Source: Paramecium octaurelia (taxonomy: Eukaryota > Ciliophora > Oligohymenophorea > Peniculida > Parameciidae). From it: a stretch of 64,000 nt of DNA. The notes beneath the pieces are model-generated. The model saw only the letters and a list, made by a program, of their open reading frames with translations, was not told the origin of the DNA and ran no database searches. The DNA is taken from assembly GCA_905182995.1 (NCBI GenBank), contig CAJJDP010000121.1:310248-374247 (forward strand). The letters run 5' to 3'. Numbering within the stretch: the stretch's first letter is position 1; every line of letters starts with the position of its first letter. Shown here piece by piece: positions 38,880-50,646 of the stretch. A program made the translations under genes and the position numbers.

Positions 38880-39299
38880 ATGAAAAATTAGGCTGTGCAG
38901 ACTATCGAAACAGGTGCCATATTTAATTTTTAACCTTTGGAAGTTATTGAACAGAAACGATCAATAATACCTAAAGATCTTGTTAAGAAGAAGGCAAAAG
39001 TGTAGAGATCCTCTTTAACTGATGATCCTCTTCCATATTTAAAACCATTAAAATAAAATAACCAAATAAAATTGAGACAACTTATGTTACCAAATATCAA
39101 AGTACAAGAAAAGCCTTAGATATCAAAACTAAAAGATCGCTATTTATCAATATAACAGAATTCGCAATAAATTTCGAGTTGCGTAACTAAATTAAGAAGA
39201 TACTCTCATTATGATTTCATTTCCAGAACAGACAGAACACTCTCAATTTAACCAACATAAAGTTTGATAACCAGCAGAGCTTACATTAAATAAATTTGA
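38880..39299 (+). CDS. small basic protein, unknown (139 aa)
   Basis: One exon from ATG to TGA, with 15 or more TAA/TAG Gln codons giving it typical ciliate use. It is strongly basic (IIPKDLVKKKAKVQRSSL; VTKLRRYSHYDFISRTDRTL) with no hydrophobic segment and no recognisable domain, so probably disordered. It is isolated between the LRR gene and a convergent gene. Confidence 0.6.
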
Positions 39300-39339
39300 T
39301 GATTATATCAACATGATAATCTATTACTAATTTTATTGT

Positions 39340-39986
39340 TCAGCGCTTTCTTTTGAGTTTGGGTGTCTTGCTTATTGAGTATTTTATCTTTGGATTTTCG
39401 TCTTCAATAAGGTGTTCTACCTATTGATTTTGGGTACAATTCGTGAGATCTCTAAGGATATTGTGATTTTACTCTTAACTAGTTTTATCTTCTAGGAATC
39501 AATAATTCAGAATAATATACATATAAATTCTATTTGAATTTCTTGAGTTGAACCCATGATTTCCCATTCTCCAAAGAGGTAATCATCTTTATGGAAATAT
39601 TACTCTTTTTATTATAAGTATAATAATTTATAACAGCCTTCATATACATATAAGTTTAAATTTAAATAAAATTGTTAACTACTATCATCTTAATTATTTA
39701 AAGGGATCCTAGCATATTAAATTGCTAAAAATTACTAAAACTATGGATTCACTTTTGTTAAAGTATAATGTAGATCTTCCTTGAAATCTTTGAGATCTTG
39801 TAAATAAAGACAATCCTTCTTCCTATTCAACTTGAATCCTTCCAAAATTACATTTAAATCCATGGTTAAAGATATAACCTTCTCCTGGTTCATCGAATGC
39901 AATATGATTTATTCAATATAGAGATTACTATTTGGTATATCCAAACCTTATTCGATATTTGTACAATTGCAACGAAAAAAATTCAT
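39340..39986 (-). CDS. unknown protein (205 aa)
   Basis: Starts MNFFRCNCTNIEQGLDIPNS; the phenylalanine-cysteine N-terminus has no Gly-2. The middle (MDLNVILEGFKLNRKKDCLY; FYLNLNLYVYEGCYKLLYLQ) looks like a compact alpha/beta domain, and the C-terminus is basic (ISKTPKLKRKR). An intron of 29 nt at about 39504-39532 (GTATAT...TAG) moves the frame past an early TGA and gives the basic tail. No family recognised. Confidence 0.6.
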
Positions 39987-40072
39987 TATTAAAAATGTAT
40001 AATAATATAATCATCATCAAACATATGCTATTAATCGATGAATAATTTAAAGATATATTCTAACTCTTAATA

Positions 40073-40518
40073 ATGGTAGACGTAAGTGAATATTTACAAG
40101 TTGTACAAATAATTTGGGTAGTATGATATCATATTAGAATCAATAAAATTTATCTAAGGTATAAATAAAAATTATATGAGAATGATGATCATTTAGTAAT
40201 ATACTGAAAATTATTTGATTGTATCTGCAAACTAGATCATAATCTTATATTTATTTAGAGCATTTAAGTTACATGCATTATGCTTAGCTGAACTACATCA
40301 AAAATATAATTTGCTGAAATTCTACATTCAAGAATCATCATAATTGATGAGAATAGTTGAATTGGTAAGCAATCTAATACAAGATTCTAAAATTGATAAA
40401 CGTATAATATAAAAGAAAAGCCAAAAACAAAAAGCGTAGTTCATATGAAAATCTTATATTTAGATACAATTAAGTCAAAACTAATCATCGTATCAATAAA
40501 AAAATTGATTTGACCTGA
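40073..40518 (+). CDS. small helical protein, unknown (132 aa)
   Basis: ATG GTA GAC is followed by a 19-nt intron (GTAAGTG...AAG, 40081-40099), then a long open frame (LYKQFGQYDIILESIKFIQG; LYLFRAFKLHALCLAELHQK) ending, after a 28-nt intron near 40438, in NHRINKKIDLT and TGA. It has ciliate codon use and helix-rich composition. The start is uncertain because the first exon is only nine bases; a start further in is possible. No family recognised. Confidence 0.42.
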
Positions 40519-40605
40519 ATTTTTCAATAAATTGTGTAGATTTGAAATTTCAATATATTATTTGTCAATTGTTTATTGTCTAATATTATTGTTTTATATT
40601 TTTTA

Positions 40606-41055
40606 ATGTTATAACTAAATAGAATAAAAAGAGAATTGCCATATTTTAGAACCTTAGATTTGATAAAATTTATCGTTGTTAAAAAATCTGAATGATTAAA
40701 ATAGTTCAGCAAATATACTCATCTACCATCTAAATTTCCAACATATCATAGCCTAGCAAAATCTTATGTGTTGCTATCTAAGAATGATTAATTTAAGAAT
40801 TAGATTGGTCATTTATTATCCACCATTTATTAAGGACTTTAGTCAGATGATCAAAACACATTAGACAGAAGTGAAAAATTTGGATTTTATAATGGTCTAA
40901 AAATTATGATTAAGGCTTCAGCATGGAGTAAACATCAAAAATATCCATTAGTAGTGAAGGTAGTAAATACATCAAAATAAATGAAGTTACACATTATTTT
41001 CGAAGGTGGAAGAAAGTTATAAGTTGTAGGATAAAAAAAAAATATTGACCCTTGA
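40606..41055 (+). CDS. small basic protein, unknown (139 aa)
   Basis: Exon 1 gives MLQLNRIKRELPYFRTLDLI. A 30-nt intron with a GTT donor (ends TAG at about 40701) joins it to FSKYTHLPSKFPTYHSLAKS and on to IKASAWSKHQKYPLVVKVVN and FEGGRKLQVVG. The frame ends in TGA just after a run of ten A at about 41033-41042; a one-base slip in that run would extend the protein by about ten residues (ILTLELFYCILI), so the true C-terminus is uncertain. Basic N-terminus and small size would suit a mitochondrial protein, which is a guess. Confidence 0.48.
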
Positions 41056-41196
41056 ACTATTTTATTGTATTTTAATCTGATCAAGGATGATGAATATTAG
41101 TTACTCTATCGGTAGTGTAGAATAAAATTAGAATAAGAAGAGATTGCCTAGTTTTGTTGCCAGGTAGAATTTAATTGTTTTTAATATTTTAAATAT

Positions 41197-41703
41197 TCAT
41201 AATGTTTTTCCTTGTTATTTCACTCTACCCTAGTATTTAGATGGATGGACACTCTAGAGGAGATCAGTTCTTAAAATTATATCAGGCTTTGGTTTAATTA
41301 TTTTGCTAGACAACATCTGTTCATACTCATTATTGAGAAAAATTTGGGCTTATTTATCAGGATTGTCATCAGGTTAAGTTTCATTTTTAAGCAGGCTTTT
41401 GCTTAATTCATCTATTTTATTCATTTCATTATGACATTGATGCTCATTAGATATTACTTTATTTGTCTAAGTAGAATTGTAGAAGCTCTCAACCTATTTT
41501 ATAAATAAGTGATTTTGAGGATATAAATGATTATTATTTGTTATAGTCCTTTAGGGAGCAGTAGGAATTTCAATTTCACAAGGCGGTGTTCTCCTTAAAT
41601 CATACTAATAACTGGGTTAGTCGTTTCCTTGATATTGCTACTCGAAGTCAGATTTTAGTTCAATCTGTTTAATAGCACTTGGGCCTATTTTACAAACACC
41701 CAT
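41197..41703 (-). CDS. small acylated-type protein, unknown (168 aa)
   Basis: A single exon. The start MGVCKIGPSAIKQIELKS has Gly-2, Cys-4 and Ser-9, a good context for N-myristoylation and palmitoylation, so attachment to the inner face of a membrane is likely. The rest is polar and Gln/Asn-rich with no domain (YDLRRTPPCEIEIPTAP; KIIKPKPDIILRTDLLQSVH). It diverges from the zinc-finger gene across 232 bases, which must contain both promoters. Confidence 0.65.
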
Positions 41704-41935
41704 TTTTTATAGAAAATATAATTATAAAAAAAAGATCTTTCTTATAAATTAGATTTGTGCATAAGCAAATATTTTATATTTATTTGACATTTGATCATCA
41801 GTTTGTTAAATTTTAGATAACTAGAAGATCTATTGAGGCCAAAAGAATCACTTCCATTCTGCTAGGGCATTTTAAGTTAATTAGTTTATTATATTAAGTT
41901 TAAACAAATATATTTAATTTTTTTTAACCGAATTA

Positions 41936-43577
41936 ATGAATTTGGCAATTTCATCAAGTTCAGAAGAAGAATCATCATATAATGCTAAAGAATAAGACAG
42001 AATATTAAAGAATTCAAATATTTTTAAATAGAAAGCCAGCTCTCATTTGAATTGCTTGAAACATCCAAATAAGAAAGTATGAAGCAATTTATATATAGGC
42101 TAAATATTATGCTTAAAACGATAAGCGAACATTGTTCTGTTCTAAATGTGCTTTGAATTTAGCACTGAAGGGTCACAAAATTGAAGAGAGCGCTGGAGCA
42201 GAATTAGAATTCCAAAGACAATTGAGAATTAATTAATTTTAGGAATTGATGAAATAAGCTTTATAAGCTTGCAATTTTAGAATAATAGACTTTAATAACA
42301 TGTAAATAAGTCAAAAGCAAATGCTTGAAGATTAAAAAGCTAATTGCATAAGATTTTTTGAATAAGTGATTGAAACAGCTTAATAATTAAAGTAAACCTA
42401 CATTCAAAAGTTTTAACATGACCATTTAAGTCTGGAGTAGAATATTTTGGATTGTTAACAGGCAGTGACCAATTATGAGAAGTAATTATAGCAGTTTTAA
42501 ATTGACATTGAGAAAAACCACTCTAATATAGTGAAAAAAATGGATATGAAACCCTTTGAAGACATAATGTAAAGATACGAGAAAAGAGTAAAGAATATTT
42601 AACAATTATTATCAGAAATGAAATTAGATTCTAGTGTAAAAATCAATTAATTTGAGCAATCATAAATTTTAACATTCATGAATAAAATGTGCTACAATAT
42701 TTTATTAAACGATTAGATAAAGTCTAGAAGTAATTCAATCAATTATAACAATCCTTCTATTGATATGAAAGCATTTGATGTCTTAGAAAATGATGATATT
42801 TATCAGAGTACATTCTCGAATACAATTAAGGATAGTAATAGCTAAAATCCCCCATCTCCCATCTCTAAATTACCAATTTATAAAAGTAATGGATCGAATC
42901 CCATATCCACTATCTAAAATTCAAGAAGAGAAAGCAATTCAAACACTCCAGAAAGTTGGAATCACACTCACATTCAAAATTGTGATTAATAATTGCAGGT
43001 ACCTTTATAGCCAAACAGTCATAATGTGAGTTTGAATGAGTAACCTATTACGATCAACTAATAATAATAGTAGCCTAATGAAAGGTTCAATGTTTAGGAG
43101 ATTGTGAAGTAGGCAAATGACAATGTCTAAATATAAACTAGTGAACACTAAAAAAACCTAGAGATATCACCTTTGATTCAATAGAAGAGTTAGTCAAATT
43201 TACCTCAATCCATCAAGATTTACAACAGTTAAAGAAGTAATATAATTGATATATTCTTAGACTAATACGATTCGAACACAAATAATAAATCTCAGGATCA
43301 GAAATAAAGAAAAAAACAGCCATCTGTGGATTATTTTGAATAGAAGCGATGTTATATTATAAATCAGAATCAACAAAAATCATAGTTATAATAATAAGAA
43401 GATTCACTGAAGGATAGAATTTTTAAGGAATTAAGTGGACATTCCAGTGAATCCGTTTATAATTAAGTTTTAAAAATAAATACTACTCAACAAAAAATTA
43501 AAAAGGGAAAGGAGAACACTTAGGTCGATTGGACAAGTAGCTTAAGAAATAAGTAAAATTTATTAACAAAAAAATGA
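41936..43577 (+). CDS. B-box-like zinc-finger, coiled-coil and Gln-rich protein (539 aa)
   Basis: Residues about 32-75 show a compact Cys/His cluster: SHLNCLKHPNKKAKYYAQN then TLFCSKCALNLALKGHKIEE, that is C-x2-H ... C-x2-C ... H, as in B-box zinc fingers. Helical coiled-coil sequence follows to about residue 260 (as in TRIM/RBCC order), then a low-complexity tail rich in Gln, Ser and Asn. B-boxes mediate protein contacts. One intron (42077-42098) sits within the finger and joins HPNKK to AKYYAQ. No RING domain is visible ahead of it. Confidence 0.7.
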
Positions 43578-43669
43578 GTAATTAAAAATATTGATAAACA
43601 CTTTTTTTTCCTTCAGAAAATTTCGCTTTATAAATTATATATACGTTATTTTAGCAAAGAATAATAAAT

Positions 43670-44810
43670 ATGAAATATTTTTTCTTAATTTGGTTTGTTT
43701 ATTTGACTCTCGGAAATTCAATTGTAGGAAAAAAAGCCTCAGGTAATCATATTCAGTATATCTTAGAATAGTTCTTCCCACTAATTATGGATTGGCTCAA
43801 AAAATAAGAATAGAAGATTGATTAGGCTTTGGCTTTCAGGGCAATAACTGAAATTATTTAACAAACTGATGAAGAACTATTGTAAATCAATGAAAATTCG
43901 GAGTTTGTCAAGTCATTTCAATAATAAGTATTCTGTTAGAGTAACATTATCAAGATATTGAAATATTGCAAAGAGAAACAGGATTTTGAACATGATAGGA
44001 TAGAGAATATAGAGAAATTCATACAAGATGAACTCAAACACAACTCCAACTATTTCAAAATTATGATCAAAGACAAAGAAAAAATGATAGATTAAGATAA
44101 TAAAGAATTGGAAAAAGTCAAAAAATCCATCAAAGATCATACCAAAATGAAAGATAAATTAAATGATATTCTGGAATTAATCCAAGAAATCGATATAAGT
44201 AAATTCAAATATTTATATGATAGGCTCACAAATAGGAACTGCTGAAAAGTTATATAAAATATTAGAAATTATTGAATCAAAAGCAGTTATCGGACTGTTT
44301 AAACAATAATCTGAAGAAATATAACTTTATTTAACACATGTTGATTAGCTTTTCAAAACCAAAAATTTTCAATAAGACTAAGTAATTTTTTGATTTCATC
44401 CTAGTTTGAAATAATAAATCTGATTTCTATGATTAAGAACATCTTATTGGACATGAAATTTAACATACAACTGAAAATGGAAGAAGATGATATGGCAACC
44501 CTTGAAACAATACGATTTTTTGAAAATACCAAAATTACTCATCAAATAGCACTGGATTATTTTAAGGAAGAATCCAATCAATTCTTAGGTAATTATTGTA
44601 GCTATAGGAATCATAGGTAATTTAATGAAAATATGGGAATAGTCTTTTGATAATTAAAATGAGATATACAAGGATAACATATAATTTTGTTAGATTATTG
44701 AACAATTATCTTAAGAAATGAATAAAGTTGATTCTCTTAATTCTACACCATAATTTAAAAAATACTCTCTAAAAAAAACAGAAGTCTAATTCTTAAAGCA
44801 ATCAAATTGA
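43670..44810 (+). CDS. secreted, helix-rich protein (347-355 aa)
   Basis: A strong signal peptide (MKYFFLIWFVYLTLGNSIVG) is followed by almost entirely helical, charged sequence (MDWLKKQEQKIDQALAFRAI; IIKILKYCKEKQDFEHDRIE; KEKMIDQDNKELEKVKKSIK). Introns at 44199-44223, 44382-44404 and 44589-44616. A further 24-base GTA...TAG segment near 43745-43768 is a multiple of three without a stop, so splicing there cannot be told from frame. Size, signal peptide and helix content resemble trichocyst matrix protein precursors, but I see no diagnostic motif, so that is a suggestion only. Confidence 0.68.
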
Positions 44811-44851
44811 TTTGATAGAGTTATTGATATATTTTTTTCTATATATAAATT

Positions 44852-46273
44852 TCAATAATTTAATAAATAATCAACTATTTTGTAAGTCTTCTTCTAATGA
44901 TCTTTCTCTAGAGAGTAACTAATTGCTTATTTTGTAGATCTCTTCGTAACTACAGATGAACTTTATTTTTATTAGGAAAATCTTTTGTACAAATGAGACA
45001 AGGCAGATGACAATGTTTAAGGTTGTTATCTTTACATGGTTTTCTTCTATTAAACTTACTGCTGTTGTATTTGTTGATTTGATTATTTTTGTTTTTATTG
45101 ATTCATTGACTCATTTAACGGTGAAGGCAATTAAAAATGTTTTTTCTTTGATTGAATGGATTTGGAAGTCCTGATTTCGAAATTTTCATGAGAAGTATTG
45201 GCCTTCAATTTATTTTATGAAGGTAATTCTTTTTGATAAGATGATCTCACACGATATCTTTTGTTGGTAGAGGGACTTTAGCATTTATCCTGAAAACATT
45301 ATAATGTGTTATTATTAACTTCAAGACTTGGTTTAGCTTTAAAGTGATGCTATTATTAATATAATAATGACTATTGTTGTTAATGCGATTGATGATATTA
45401 CTCAACATACTTGATGATTTCTTTAGTGGATTGCTAAGTTTAAAACAAACTTTCAAATTCCCTTGTTTGAGGGATTTGTTTTGGACTTTTAGGAGTATTT
45501 GCATAAGGAACTGACTCTTTTTGTAGTGATCTTGAAGAAATAAGTCTAGAATTAAATCCTGATTTAATTTCACTGATATTGCAATCCAACATACTTTAAC
45601 GAGGAGGGGATTGTGCAGAAAACTAATCCATTTCACTGTCTATTAAATCTGCTAATTGATGTTTCTTCTTAACTACTTATTTTTGTTTCGGTGATTTATC
45701 TACTAATTATTAGAGTTTCTATTGTATTTGTGATAAATCCAACAGAACTTCTTTGCTTTCAAGATTAAAAGATGATGATGACTTTAATGAATTATCACAT
45801 TCTAAAAATATTGCTTAGTTTAAGGAGGAATCTCTAGGTACAGATGGAATACATGTGTAATGACTAAATGGAGTAGAAGTCTTGCTTGAATAATAGTCTT
45901 CTTAATTGTTATCGAAATTAATGAATTGATTACAATTTTTATCGTCAATTTTATCTTATTTGGTGGCTTTGACTGTATAATCCATAGTTTCTAATCTCCA
46001 AGGTTTCTTTTCTAGGTATTTGCTAATGCGTAACAAAATTAACTAATTGTCAGCTTTTTTTGAAATAAAATATTCTAATTTTTGTAATCTTCTACAATAA
46101 AACTATTCAATTTTTTTAATCATTTTACGGAAATACTTCTCTACTTCCAATATGGGACTATTTTGTTTTTCTTGATTTATTAATCTATAAAATAATTATT
46201 GTATATTTGAGGCAAGACTTCGTTATGGTAAATCGTTAATTAATGATTCTAATTCGTAATAAAAATCATTCAT
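44852..46273 (-). CDS. intronless Gln-rich protein, unknown (473 aa)
   Basis: One open frame of 474 codons from ATG to TGA. The first ~90 residues are helical and fairly well ordered (YYELESLINDLPQRSLASNI; YLEKYFRKMIKKIEQFYCRR-like), and the rest is low-complexity, with many TAA/TAG Gln codons in short runs. Residues near 300-330 (YVEQYHQSHQQQQSLLYQQQ) are almost a polyglutamine tract. No domain recognised. Lack of any intron in so long a gene is unusual for this window. Confidence 0.7.
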
Positions 46274-46417
46274 TATTTAATATAATTAAATAAATTCTGT
46301 TATTCAAACTCCTTTCTTTTTTAATTTATATATAACTATATAATCATTTAAGACTAGCTTTATATATTCGGGATACAAAATCCAATAATTATCATAAATA
46401 TTTACAAAAAATTAATT
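46274..46417. promoter_or_regulatory. divergent promoter gap upstream of IFT46
   Basis: These 144 AT-rich bases lie between two start codons facing away from each other. TATATAA-like tracts occur near 46327. No recognised binding site. Confidence 0.35.
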
Positions 46418-47419
46418 ATGCAAAAGGTATATAAACATCATACTTATCAATTCAGAACGATTACGGTTTCGCTGGCGATGAAAAAGTAAAGAAGATCGAT
46501 AATGAGCACTATGATGAGGCAATTGAATTGAAAGATGATGATGAAGAAGAAATACTTAGTGGTGAAGAAGACGAAGAATAATGTAATGATTATACATACT
46601 AATCCACTAGATTAAGCTGGAGCTAGAGGACCCCAATAAGCTGCATAAAGTGCTGGATTTCAAGATGGAAAAGTTCCTTTGCCTGCAGGAGCTTACAATC
46701 CAAATGATTATTCAAATTTATAAGTAGGTGCAGAAGTCAAATAATTGTTTGAGTACATCGCTAGGTATTTCTCTAACAATAATTTCAGATACAAAGCTCC
46801 ATAAATGGTTTTGGATGCAAAATTAAAGCCATTCATACCAGATTATGTACCTGCCATCGGTGAAGTAGATGCATTCATCAAGATGCCCAGACCTGATGGA
46901 CAACCTGAGACACTCGGTTTAGTTACATTAGTAATCTATTTAAATAAATTATAGGACGAACCTGCTCTCAATCAGTCCAAAAAGGCAAAATTGGATTTGT
47001 TGATGAGAGAATATGTCAAGGTGGCAAATAGAGGCAAAAATACAACCATTCATGCTATTGAAAATGCAGATAAAAATCCAAAGGAAATTACTGCATGGAT
47101 TAATGATGTGGCAGAAATACATAAAAAAAAGTAACCTCCTTCAGTTTCTTATTCAAAAATTATGCCTGATATTGAAGAATTAATGTAGGTGTGGCCACAA
47201 GAGATCGAAGATCTATTTTAAAGCACACAATTACCAGGTGACAATATTGACATGGGTTTATAAGAATATTGCTAATTCTCATGCAATTTATTAGACATTC
47301 CTGTTCATCCAATTAATAACAATAGAAATATCATAGAGTCATTACATGTCTTATTCACATTGTTTTCAGAATTCAAAACCAATTAACATTTCAGACAAAA
47401 CAATGATGAAATTTAATGA
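46418..47419 (+). CDS. intraflagellar transport protein IFT46 (306 aa)
   Basis: The central domain is diagnostic: LFEYIARYFSNNNFRYKAPQ, then LDAKLKPFIPDYVPAIGEVD and AFIKMPRPDGQPETLGL, which match the IFT46 family block K-P-F-I-P-D-Y-x-P-A-x-G-x-x-D-A-F-x-K-x-P-R-P-D. A very acidic N-terminus (ELKDDDEEEILSGEEDEEQ) precedes it, also typical. IFT46 is an IFT-B core subunit that links to IFT52 and carries outer-arm dynein cargo along the cilium. Introns at 46427-46455 (ends CAG, after only nine coding bases), 46583-46610 and 46931-46954. Length suits the family. Confidence 0.95.
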
Positions 47420-47504
47420 ATATTCAATAATATAACATTATTTTCATTTTCATTCCTATTCTTCCAGATGGGATTCATTTTGAAATATTTATTATAATTA
47501 TTAA

Positions 47505-48593
47505 ATGCACACGCTCATTATTTCTGTTGTATAATATTTAAAGAAAGGAAAGAAGAAGAAACCAAAACAAAACAAGTAATAATTTCTAAATTATGACAAA
47601 ATTTTTGATAGTGATGAAGAAGTAGCCGATGAACTCATTCCCTAACCAAAAATAATGCCATCTTATATATATGAATTTAATTTTGAAAAACTATTCAATA
47701 ATGGAATTTCTTTGCCCTTTTATAACTCAAACATCCCAATCACATTGGTTATTGGTGAAATTAATGTCGGAAAAACCCATCTAATCTAATAATTAATGGG
47801 AGCATCATTATAAATTATTCTGAAAAAGCATAATTCAATTTTGTGTTATCAAGATCAAAAGCAGTGTTACATTGAAGTTTCTATTGATTGGAATGATTTT
47901 GAGTCCGTCTTCATTTGCAATGTTCTACAAAAGATATCAAACCTTACAATTTTAATTAATGATTCAGTTAATAAAAAAGTATTATCCTAATTCGAACTTT
48001 GGAATAACGTGGTGATTGTACATAAGTACCTCATTAAAGAATAGAAAGACTTTTTGATTGAATTTAGGAAGTTGAAGGAACATAAGACTTTAAATAATTT
48101 CTACTACTAAAAAGGCTAGATTCACTTATTTTATGAACAACATGAAACCTACAAATAAATTCAGAGTATTAATCTAAATAATAAAAATACATTAACTATT
48201 CTCGAATCAGTATAAACAACTTTAAATTAATCAACCTATTTATTGCCATTCAAGATTGATCTTGTGTATGTCAATAAGATTATTTAATTAAAGTAGTAGT
48301 TGTAAAACAAAGACATTGTAGTCTAATATATCAAAGATTATTATGAAAACAATGAGTAAATCTTGAAATTCAATTAAAACAAAGATTACACACTAATCAC
48401 AATCACTAAACCTTATTTAAAGATACAAAACATTTCTGTGGAAATAGAGAATTCTCAATTACTATTAAACATAATGATTAGAGATTTAAGATTTGCATTT
48501 ATCATCCCATTTTTATACAAGAGAAAATGTGGATATGCTCAAGTCGAGACCCATATTTAATAAGATGATTTTATTATATTATCATTTAGTTGA
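47505..48593 (+). CDS. P-loop NTPase-like protein, unknown (362 aa)
   Basis: A single frame from ATG (MHTLIISVVQYLKKGKKKKP) to TGA. A Walker A-type loop stands at about residues 75-84 (ITLVIGEINVGKTHLIQQLM, G-x4-GKT). No clear Walker B or switch motifs follow; the nearest hydrophobic strand is VFICNVLQKISNLTILIND. The C-terminal part is beta-rich (ITITKPYLKIQNISVEIENS; RFAFIIPFLYKRKCGYAQVE), which recalls RNA kinases of the Clp1/Grc3 type with an appended beta domain, but this is weak. A short intron near the start (GTATAATATTTAAAG, 15 nt) is possible but not required. Confidence 0.62.
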
Positions 48594-48682
48594 TAAACTA
48601 GTCATAATTATAATGCTTATGATAATAAAATAAATGGATTCATAATAATTTTGTTTTGTTGTTATTTATTTTTAATAATAGA

Positions 48683-49482
48683 TCAATATGTCTTTTTAAC
48701 TCTTTCTGCATTTTTGGGAGAGTCATAAATGGTGGGAGGTCTACGCATTTCATGTTGGAAGTGATTATATTCAAATGTTCTGTTTGATCTTCTAGTATAT
48801 GCTAATTCCATTAGGAAATCAAACATATCATCCTAGAATGTATAATGGGAATATGAATTACAGTGCAAGCATAAGCAGCTTCGTAAAACATTGCGTAACA
48901 AGGGTAAACTTTGGCTCTCTTAAGGTAATCTGCTTCTGTTTTGTCCATTTTGAAATGTTCAGCTTAATCGCAATCAAACCACTTCTAAAATCTAAGAGCA
49001 CATAAGGTGAAATAATCTTGTTGTGATTAGTATGTTGGGTATGGCACATACACTTTTTGTTTTGGTGGCAATCCAACTTGGAAACAATTCGTTCTGCCAG
49101 TTGGAGTAGTGCCTCTGAATGGGAAGAGACAATCTTCAAGAGCCCCTATATAAAAAATCACTCTTCAAGTTCTTACATCCTTCGAATAATATAGTGTAAA
49201 CATCATCAGGTTCCATCAAAGAGTATTTGTTTGCTGTAGTATCAAAATAAAAACACTAATTCGAAATTGAGTCTTACCTTTGTATACAATCTAAACCAAT
49301 CCTTTAATTACTCTTTTTCCCAGACTGCATCTGTTCTCAAGATAAAGTCCTTCTCATAATCTTTCCAATTAACTCCTTCAAAGTTTAAATGTATGGATTT
49401 TACCTTTGTTGGAGAAATCGTAATTTGGTGGCATTTTATGGAAATCCTTTGGCAATGTCTCAAGGAGAGGTTGAGTGGCCAT
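48683..49482 (-). CDS. conserved-looking Cys/His protein, unknown (229 aa)
   Basis: Starts MATQPLLETLPKDFHKMPPN, continues DFSNKGVNWKDYEKDFILRT, and has a Cys-containing middle (FEGWALEDCLFPFRG; RTNCFQVGLPPKQKVYVPYP; LRFQKWFDCDQAEHFKMDKT; AKVYPCYAMFYEAAYACT) and a basic end (FEYNHFQHEMRRPPTIYDSP). Four introns, 49376-49403 (AAG), 49256-49277, 49146-49176 (31 nt) and 48833-48861, join into one frame. The absence of low complexity suggests a conserved globular protein. Twin-cysteine helices of this kind occur in mitochondrial intermembrane-space and respiratory-complex subunits; this is a guess. Confidence 0.7.
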
Positions 49483-49639
49483 AAAATTTAATTAAAAATA
49501 AAAATGGATTTTATGATATATTTCACTATTAATTTTGGAATTACAACCTCATAGATTTATAGTTTCTAACAAAAATCAAGATTTGCTCTTCCAATATAAC
49601 ACTTAATCATTATTCGATAATATCTAATTATATTAATAT

Positions 49640-50564
49640 ATGGATAAATAATAAATATAAAAATGCCTCTTTTGCCAATAGAAGACAAGTCTCTGTAATT
49701 TAATTAACCTGGTACTTCAAATATGAATTCTAGGCACTTTAATACAAATATGAGCACAAAATAGAAATCACAATTGACGATTTTGTTGACAGCAGTAAAA
49801 AGAAAGAAATTGTCTAATTTTATGAGAAAATCTTTGATCAAGAAGAGGAATATCTGGAGAAGCAGTTTTAGAGAGCAGAATAAACTAGAAGACTCAGAAC
49901 TCTCACTGAATATTATAAATATGAAATACATACTCCAAGATTATATATGAAGAAAGTCGAAAAAACAATTAGAGATTATTAAAAGCATAAGAAGTAAAAC
50001 TCAACATCATATTTTAGAAACTTTCACTACAATAAAATCAAATACTAATTGGGATTAAATCAAAAGGATTAATAAACCTAAAGAATCAAAACAGAACCAG
50101 AGAAAAATAATAATATCGCAAATAACCTAGTGTTATTTGATTTAACATAAGAAGAACCTTCAAAATCAGTCATTGAGATGTTGAATCTCCTCAACAATCA
50201 AAGTAAAAAGAAGGTCCATTTTGCAACTCAAATCAAATAGGTCCCATGTGTGACTCCCTCAATTTAAAATTCTGCAAGAAATTAAATACTTCAAAAATAA
50301 CTCAAAGCCATATTGTAATCAGATGTAATACCGAAGCATTCAAACGCTCCTCTCAGTAAGAGATCAGTAGTCTCAATGAAAAGCTCAACTTTAAAATCAA
50401 ACACGTTTCACTTAGCTAAATCTCCCATGATTTAAGTAAGTAGAATTGCTATTAAAATGAAATCTTCCCCTCTAATTTAACTACCCAAAAGCAATAGTTA
50501 GAGCAAAATACAAGTAAGTCCCAAATTAAAGAATCTAAAGGTGTTGCTATAACATAAATCATGA
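49640..50564 (+). CDS. helical basic protein, unknown (300 aa)
   Basis: MDKQQIQKCLFCQQKTSLCN opens with C-x2-C, then a 22-nt intron (49712-49733) joins to LQYKYEHKIEITIDDFVDSS. Helical charged sequence runs to about residue 130 (FYEKIFDQEEEYLEKQFQRA; RLYMKKVEKTIRDYQKHKKQ) and a Ser/Lys/Gln-rich basic tail follows. The start at 49640 is chosen because a nearby ATG at 49662 leaves the intron out of phase. An ordered domain beyond the helices is not apparent. Confidence 0.65.
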
Positions 50565-50646
50565 ATTCATTCTTATATTTTATGTTATGTGTATATATGG
50601 CAGTATTTAAGATTTTGACAAATAAATAATAAAAAATTTAATTTCA

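Noticed and set aside
43670-44810. Trichocyst matrix protein assignment
   Set aside because: Signal peptide and helix content fit, but no diagnostic sequence was recognised, so no family name is given.
48799-49005. 68-codon plus-strand open frame
   Set aside because: Antisense to the spliced minus-strand gene at 48683-49482, which has introns and long continuous coding sequence.
49662-49733. ATG at 49662 as start of the helical basic protein
   Set aside because: It leaves the 22-nt intron out of phase; the ATG at 49640 splices in frame.
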